NCBI RefSeq assembly: GCF_030272615.1
Contig: NC_081408.1
Span: 201,710,341-201,774,340, forward strand
Length of the DNA stretch: 64,000 bases
Origin: Cryptomeria japonica
Taxonomy: Eukaryota; Streptophyta; Pinopsida; Cupressales; Cupressaceae
Direction of reading: 5' to 3'
The notes under the pieces were generated by a model. The model did not search any database, was not told where the DNA came from, and saw only the letters and a program-made list of their open reading frames with translations. Shown one piece after another: positions 59,022 to 64,000 of the stretch. Position 1 is the stretch's first letter, and every line of letters begins with the position of its first letter. A program made the position numbers and the translations under genes.

Positions 59022-61166
59022 ATGCATTTTGGCATTTTTGGGTGCTATTTTCTTGCACTCGCCATTTGTAAAAGCTTGAAATTGGGCACTAAGTTGTCCA
59101 TCTCTCATCAAAATGCTGCCACACCATCGAAGAGCTTGAAGAGGTAGGTATTTTTATTTTCTTATTGTCATTTTTTTTATTAATTTGAAGATTAAACTAG
59201 GTTTATTGATTTAAATTTATTTTCATTATCACGAAATGAGATTAGACAAGAAAATGTTGAAAACACTCAATCACCTCCTCATGAAGACCATATTGAAGAA
59301 GAAGCACATCAATTAGCTCCTCATGAAGACCATATTGAAGAAGAAGCACATCAAGAACCTCCTACAATCCCTAGACACCCCATAGGTACACAAGAAAACC
59401 TATTAGGTCAAATAGAAAATAGCCAAAAAGAGCTTGAAGGTTTAATCACAAGGCTAAAAGATCCCACTGGAACAAACTCCCATAGGACAAACCTTGCCAG
59501 TTCTTTGCAATCTATTGTATCTCACATACAATCTTTGAGTGGGCAAATAAATTTTTGGTCCCATAAGAAGGAAGAAAAAAAGCAATTTTATGCTAACAAA
59601 TTATCATATGCGGCAGTGAAGAAAAATAAAATTAATAAATTTGACTCGTGTGCTCTTTTTACGGACCCCTCAACGAATCAACCTTTACACCCTGGATGTA
59701 GGAGATCCCCTATTCATTGGTGTCATCATGAAGGGATTAAGAACAATTTTTGGGATAGGTGGTGGATGGTATTTGATCAGCCCCCATGCAATAATCATGA
59801 GGTACCCCAATACTTTTTGAGAAAACTGTACTGTGAGTTTGTCCTTAATGAGATCCAAAACTATTTTGATTTTCTAGATTTCCAAGGTAGAGATGGGGGT
59901 TCCTCGCATGATAGAGAGGGTGCACAGTGGGATCCAAATCTCCCACCAAAACCCTTGGCCAGACCTATGGTGGAGCATTTTATTGTTCCTTCCATTGTGA
60001 AGGAGAGTATTCAGCTTGAAACTCTAGACTCGATTAGCTCACTCAATCAGACCCTTATACAGTATGCTAGTCCTCTAGTAGAGGGTGATGCGAGTCATGA
60101 TGTTGATTCTTCTAGGCATCGAGTTCCAGCTCATTTTTGTCGATCTTTTGGTTCTCTTTTCACTTATGATCCTAATAGTTCTGAGAATGCACATGCACGA
60201 GCGGAGTTTGCTACAAAGAACATTGTCATGATAGAATCCTTGCTGAACGAAACATTTGGCATTGATACCCAGGTGAATTTCATTACAAGTTCATTTCATT
60301 CTTTTTATTAAATCCTATATGTAAATTTGAGAAAATATTTAAATTAGTAAATTATTATGATAAAAAATCAGAGGTCAAAGTGTTCACAATACTAGCAACA
60401 TTCTTGCAGTACCCTTTTTCACTACTTCATCAACTCCACAGGTATACACCGAGTGAAAAAATATAATTATTATATGTAGATAGTTGAACCTTATGTGAAT
60501 TATTTTTTAATTACTCATTTTGGATGTCAAATAGTTTGATGCTGGAGCTTCAACATCAACACCTCGTAGTGTATTTCATCAACAATCTTTCACCCAGGTA
60601 AACAATTTATCTTTAATGTTGTTATTAAATAATATAGATAGTTTGGCGATTAATCAATATACTTTGTTTAATTTTCAGATGTTGAATTCAGAGACTCCTC
60701 CTGCTATCTACGCATCAATGGAGTGAGGTGTTGCTCCAGTAGTAGCAAGTTCAACTGCTTTAACAGAAGTATGAGACATATTTGTAAATTTAGTAAATTT
60801 AGCATTACATTTGTTCTCTTAATAATATGTTATTGAAAATTTTAACGACACTTGTATTTAGTTTAATTTATATTGTGATGCTTACAGGAGGGGCTTGTCA
60901 CTCCAGATCATGAACGTGCACCTGTTGTGGATGAACATCATGATTATTTGTATGTGGTAAGTGACTATTCTATTATATGTCATTCTAAAATTCAATTTTT
61001 GTATATGCTAACATCATTCTATTCATTGTATCAGGTGGAGTTACAAAAAATTCTAGAGAGGAGGTCAAGTGGACGTACTCAAAAGACACTTGCATCATAT
61101 ACATCTCCATCCCCTCAACAAGAAAAGATATCTTGTGATCTATTTCCTTCCCCTAGAGGGAAATGA
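59022..61166 (+). CDS. Six-exon gene model of unknown function (500 codons, one internal TGA)
   Basis: Exons: 59022-59143, 59246-60272, 60535-60597, 60679-60768, 60888-60956, 61035-61166 (TGA). Introns are 78-262 bp, all GT-AG. The first junction splits a codon and the other four are phase 0. The first exon has a short hydrophobic N-terminus (MHFGIFGCYFLALAICK). Exon 2 contains a duplicated 42-bp unit (PHEDHIEEEAHQ twice). It is followed by a Trp/Cys-rich region with GCRRSPIHWCHHEG and FWDRWWMVFDQPPC, then VPQYFLRKLYCEFVLNEIQ, then a low-complexity tail. The C-terminus is basic and ends LFPSPRGK. A TGA at about 60724-60726 (exon 4, GAG TGA GGT) breaks the frame. I do not recognise the family; a transposon accessory protein or a lineage-specific gene are both possible. 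Confidence 0.55.
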
Positions 61167-61180
61167 ATAGAATAGGGTCC

Positions 61181-61505
61181 TATGTTGTATGCCTATATGG
61201 CAATTTTGAACATATGTTTTCTATTATGAATATTTGACATTCTATCGCCATATGGCTTTTGGCAAGCTCCTATTTGACTTTATTGGATACCATGTTGTAT
61301 GCCTATATGGCAAATTTGAACATATGTTTTGTATTATGAATATGTGACATTCTATGTCCATATGGCTTTTGGCAAGCCCCTATTTGACTTTATTGGATAT
61401 CATGTTGTATGCCTTTATAGCAATTTTGAACATATGTTTTGTTTTATGAATATGTGAAATTCTAAGTCCATATGGCTTTTGGCAAGCCTATTTGTTTGTA
61501 TTGGA
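61181..61505. repeat. Three tandem 110-bp repeats after the gene stop
   Basis: Units begin at 61181, 61291 and 61401 with Natgttgtatgccttatatggc-like words and end near tatttgactttattggata. They start 15 bp after the TGA of the preceding gene model and would be in its 3' UTR. Confidence 0.88.
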
Positions 61506-61677
61506 TATATTTGATAGTTTTAACGGTATACAATGTTGCATGGATTTATAGCTTTTTGGTTAATGCAAATCATTTATCATGGTTATCCATAATCGCAGTA
61601 CAAATGATTAGATGAATAATTGCACAAAGTTTATTATTACTTAAGCTTTGAACCTAAATATGTGTTTGTAATCCAAG
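61506..61677. other. Spacer before the satellite
   Basis: Nothing recognised. Confidence 0.5.
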
Positions 61678-64000
61678 ACACAAGCCACCCTGACCCATAC
61701 ACGCTGATGGTTCAGTGCCGCAACACGACCCCACAGGATCAGACAGATCGATCTTATGATTAACGAGCACGGGAAATGCGATGCTGAATATTGACAACTT
61801 TGAACAATTTGAGCACTTGGGAGATTTGGCTGCTAGGGTGTGGCCTGCAATGATCGGGCGAGTTGGAGAGAAAAAAGAAGGTATTCCTAGCATAAACCCA
61901 GCCACACCGATGCATACGAGCTGACGGTTCAGTGCCATGACAAGCGGATTGAAAGATGGGGCATTGTGCAACTTTTCATTGAACTCATCTGACGCTTTTT
62001 GTCGCAACGAGCAACTGGATCCGAGTCTACCGAAACCAAGAGAGGCTTTTTTAGAGTGCCATAACAAAACCCTGCAAGATCAAACTGATCATTCTTATGA
62101 TTAACGGGCACAGAGAAACACGATGCCGAATATTGACAACTTTGAGCAATTTGAGCACTTGGGCGATTTGGCTGCTAGGGCGTGGCCCACAATGATCGGG
62201 CGAGTTGGAGAGCAAAAAGAAGGCATTCCTAGCGTAAACCCAGCCACCGTGATGCGTACGAGCTAGCAGTTCAGTTCCGCAATGAGCGGATTGAAAGATG
62301 GGGCATTGTGCAACTTTTCATTGAACTCATCTGACGCTTTTTGTCGTAACCGAGAAAGAGTCACCACGAGCAACTGGATCCGACTCTACTCAAACTAAGA
62401 GAGGATTTTTTAGAGTACCATAACATGACCCTGCAGGATCAGATGGATTGTTCTTATGATTAACAGGCATGGAGAAATGTGATGTCGAATATTAACAACT
62501 TTGAGCAATTTAAGTACTTGGGCGATTTGGCTGCTAGGGTGTGGCCCGCAATGATCGAGTGAGTTGGAGAGAAAAAATAAAACATTCCTAGCATAAACCC
62601 GACCACCCTGATGCGTACAAGCTGACAGTTTAGTGCCGCGATGAGTGGATTGAAAGATGGGGCATTGTGCAACTTTTCATTGAACTCATCTGACACTTTT
62701 TGTCGCAACCGAGAAAGAGTCACCACGAGTAATTGGATCCGAGTCTACCGAAACCGAGAAAGGCTTTTTTAGAGTGCCATAACACAATCTCATAGGATTA
62801 GATGGATCATTCTTATGATTAACGAGCACAGAGAAACGCGATGCCAAATATTGACAACTTTGAGCAATTTGAGCACTTGGGCGATTTGACTGCTAGGGTG
62901 TGGCCCACAACAATCGGGTGAGTTGGAGAGAAAAAAGAAGGCATTCCTAGCGTAAACCCGGCCACCCCAATGCGTACGAGCTGATGGTTTGGTGCCGTGA
63001 TGAGTGGATTGAAAGATGGGGCATTGTGCAACTTTTCATTGAACTCATCTGATGCTTTTTGTCGCAACCGAGAAAGAGTCGCCACAAGCAACTAGATCTG
63101 AGTCTACCCAAACCGAGAGAGGATTTTTTAGAGTACCATAACACGACCTTGTAGGATAAGATGGATCATTCTTATGATTAACAGGCATGGAGAAACGCGA
63201 TGTCGAATATTGACAACTTTGAGCAATTTGAGCACTTGGGCGATTTGGCTGCTAGGGTGTGGCCTGCAACGATCGGGCGAGTTGGAGAGAAAAAAGAAGG
63301 CATTCCTACCATAAACCCATCCACCCCGATGTGTACGAGCTGACGATTTGGTGCTGCGACAAGTGTATTGAAAGATGGGGCATTGTGCAACTTTTCATTG
63401 AACTCATCTGATGCTTTTTGTCACAACTGAGAAAGAGTCGCCACAAGCAACTGGATTCGAGTCTACCCAAATCGAGAGAGGCTTTTTTAGAAAGCCATAA
63501 CATGACATTGTAGGATCAGGCGGATCATTCTTATGATAAACGGGTATGGAGAAATGCGATGCCGAATATTGACAACTTTGAGTAATTTGAGCACTTGGGT
63601 GATTTGGCTACTAGGGTGTAGCCTGCAATGATCAGGCGAGTTGGAGAGAAAAAAGAAGGCATTCATAGCATAAACTCAACCACCCCAATGCGTACAAGTT
63701 GACGGTTCGGTGCCGCGACGAGCGGATTGAAAGATGGGGCACTGTGCATCTTTTCATTGAACTCATCTGACGCTTTTTGTCGCAATCAAGAAAGAGTCGC
63801 CACAAGCAACTGGATCCGAGTCTATTGAAACCAAGAGAGGCTTTTTTAGAGTGCCATAACACGACCTTGTAGGATTAGATAGATCATTTTTATGATTAAT
63901 GGGCATGAAGAAACGCGATGCCGAATATTGACAACTTTGAGCAATTTGAGCACTTGGGCGATTTGGCTGCTAGGGTGTGGCCCACAATGATCGAGCAAGT
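61678..64000. repeat. 359-bp satellite array, about 6.5 units, continuing beyond the window
   Basis: The word gacaactttgagNaatttga recurs at 61793, 62135, 62494, 62853, 63212, 63571 and 63930. Spacing is 342 then five times 359. The first unit carries a deletion and the array edge lies near 61678. Units are more GC-rich than the rest of the window, and differ mainly at CG dinucleotides (cg/tg/ca variants). The minus-strand frames visible here (SDEFNEKLHNAPSFNP) recur in different phases because 359 is not a multiple of 3, so they are not a gene. Confidence 0.93.

Noticed and set aside
60411-60442. Extra exon between exons 2 and 3 of the 59022 gene
   Set aside because: It has AG and GT borders but is 32 bp, and including it puts a stop at the start of the next exon; the phase-0 model without it stays open.
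61793-61830. Resemblance of the satellite's gagcacttgggNgattt to part of plant 5S rRNA
   Set aside because: Only a few bases of chance similarity; no 5S internal promoter boxes and the rest does not match.
61654-63862. Repeated minus-strand frames SDEFNEKLHNAPSFNP...CSNCSKLSIF as a gene family
   Set aside because: They recur every 359 bp, which is not a multiple of 3, and break in different places in each unit; they are a by-product of the satellite.

Overview
The window looks like intergenic and heterochromatic DNA from a large, repeat-rich seed-plant genome. It is AT-rich, with nested LTR retrotransposons, intron-bearing genes using GT-AG junctions, microsatellites and a 359-bp satellite. 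A gymnosperm is plausible from the repeat style, but the sequence alone does not settle the species. There are no bacterial-type operons, rRNA or tRNA genes, or CRISPR arrays.

Layout. (1) 1-1106 is probably a minus-strand LTR cut by the window edge. (2) 1499-20260 is a decayed Ty1/copia element on the minus strand, about 7.3 kb once the insertion is removed. One of its LTRs is split at 1957/13423 by an 11.5-kb Ty3/gypsy element (A, 1958-13422, minus strand). (3) 20261-24818 is old DNA holding a 229-codon decayed reading frame and a LINE-type RNase H fragment broken by a copia-type solo LTR. (4) 24819-30255 is element C (plus strand), an LTR element with gag and protease only. (5) 30295-41791 is element B (minus strand), a second copy of the element A family with a perfect 5-bp target-site duplication. 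(6) 41797-55005 is mostly AT-rich DNA with no supported gene. (7) 55006-56576 and 59022-61166 are two spliced gene models on the plus strand. The second is a six-exon, 500-codon model of unknown function with one internal stop. (8) 61181-64000 is tandem repeat: three 110-bp units, then at least six 359-bp units running off the window.

Most unusual content. Elements A and B have good LTRs, primer-binding site, polypurine tract, gag, zinc knuckle and protease. Both lack reverse transcriptase and nearly all of RNase H and integrase; the frame runs from protease through a hydrophobic segment straight into the integrase C-terminus. Since both copies share this structure, it was probably amplified by enzymes supplied from elsewhere. 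Each also carries, between the integrase remnant and the 3' LTR, an antisense spliced reading frame that looks like a plant mobile domain (MAIN/MAIL1-type) protein. Element C independently shows the gag-protease-only architecture.

Confidence is high for element boundaries and orientation, good for domain identities, moderate for the exon models (no transcript evidence), and low for host-gene functions.
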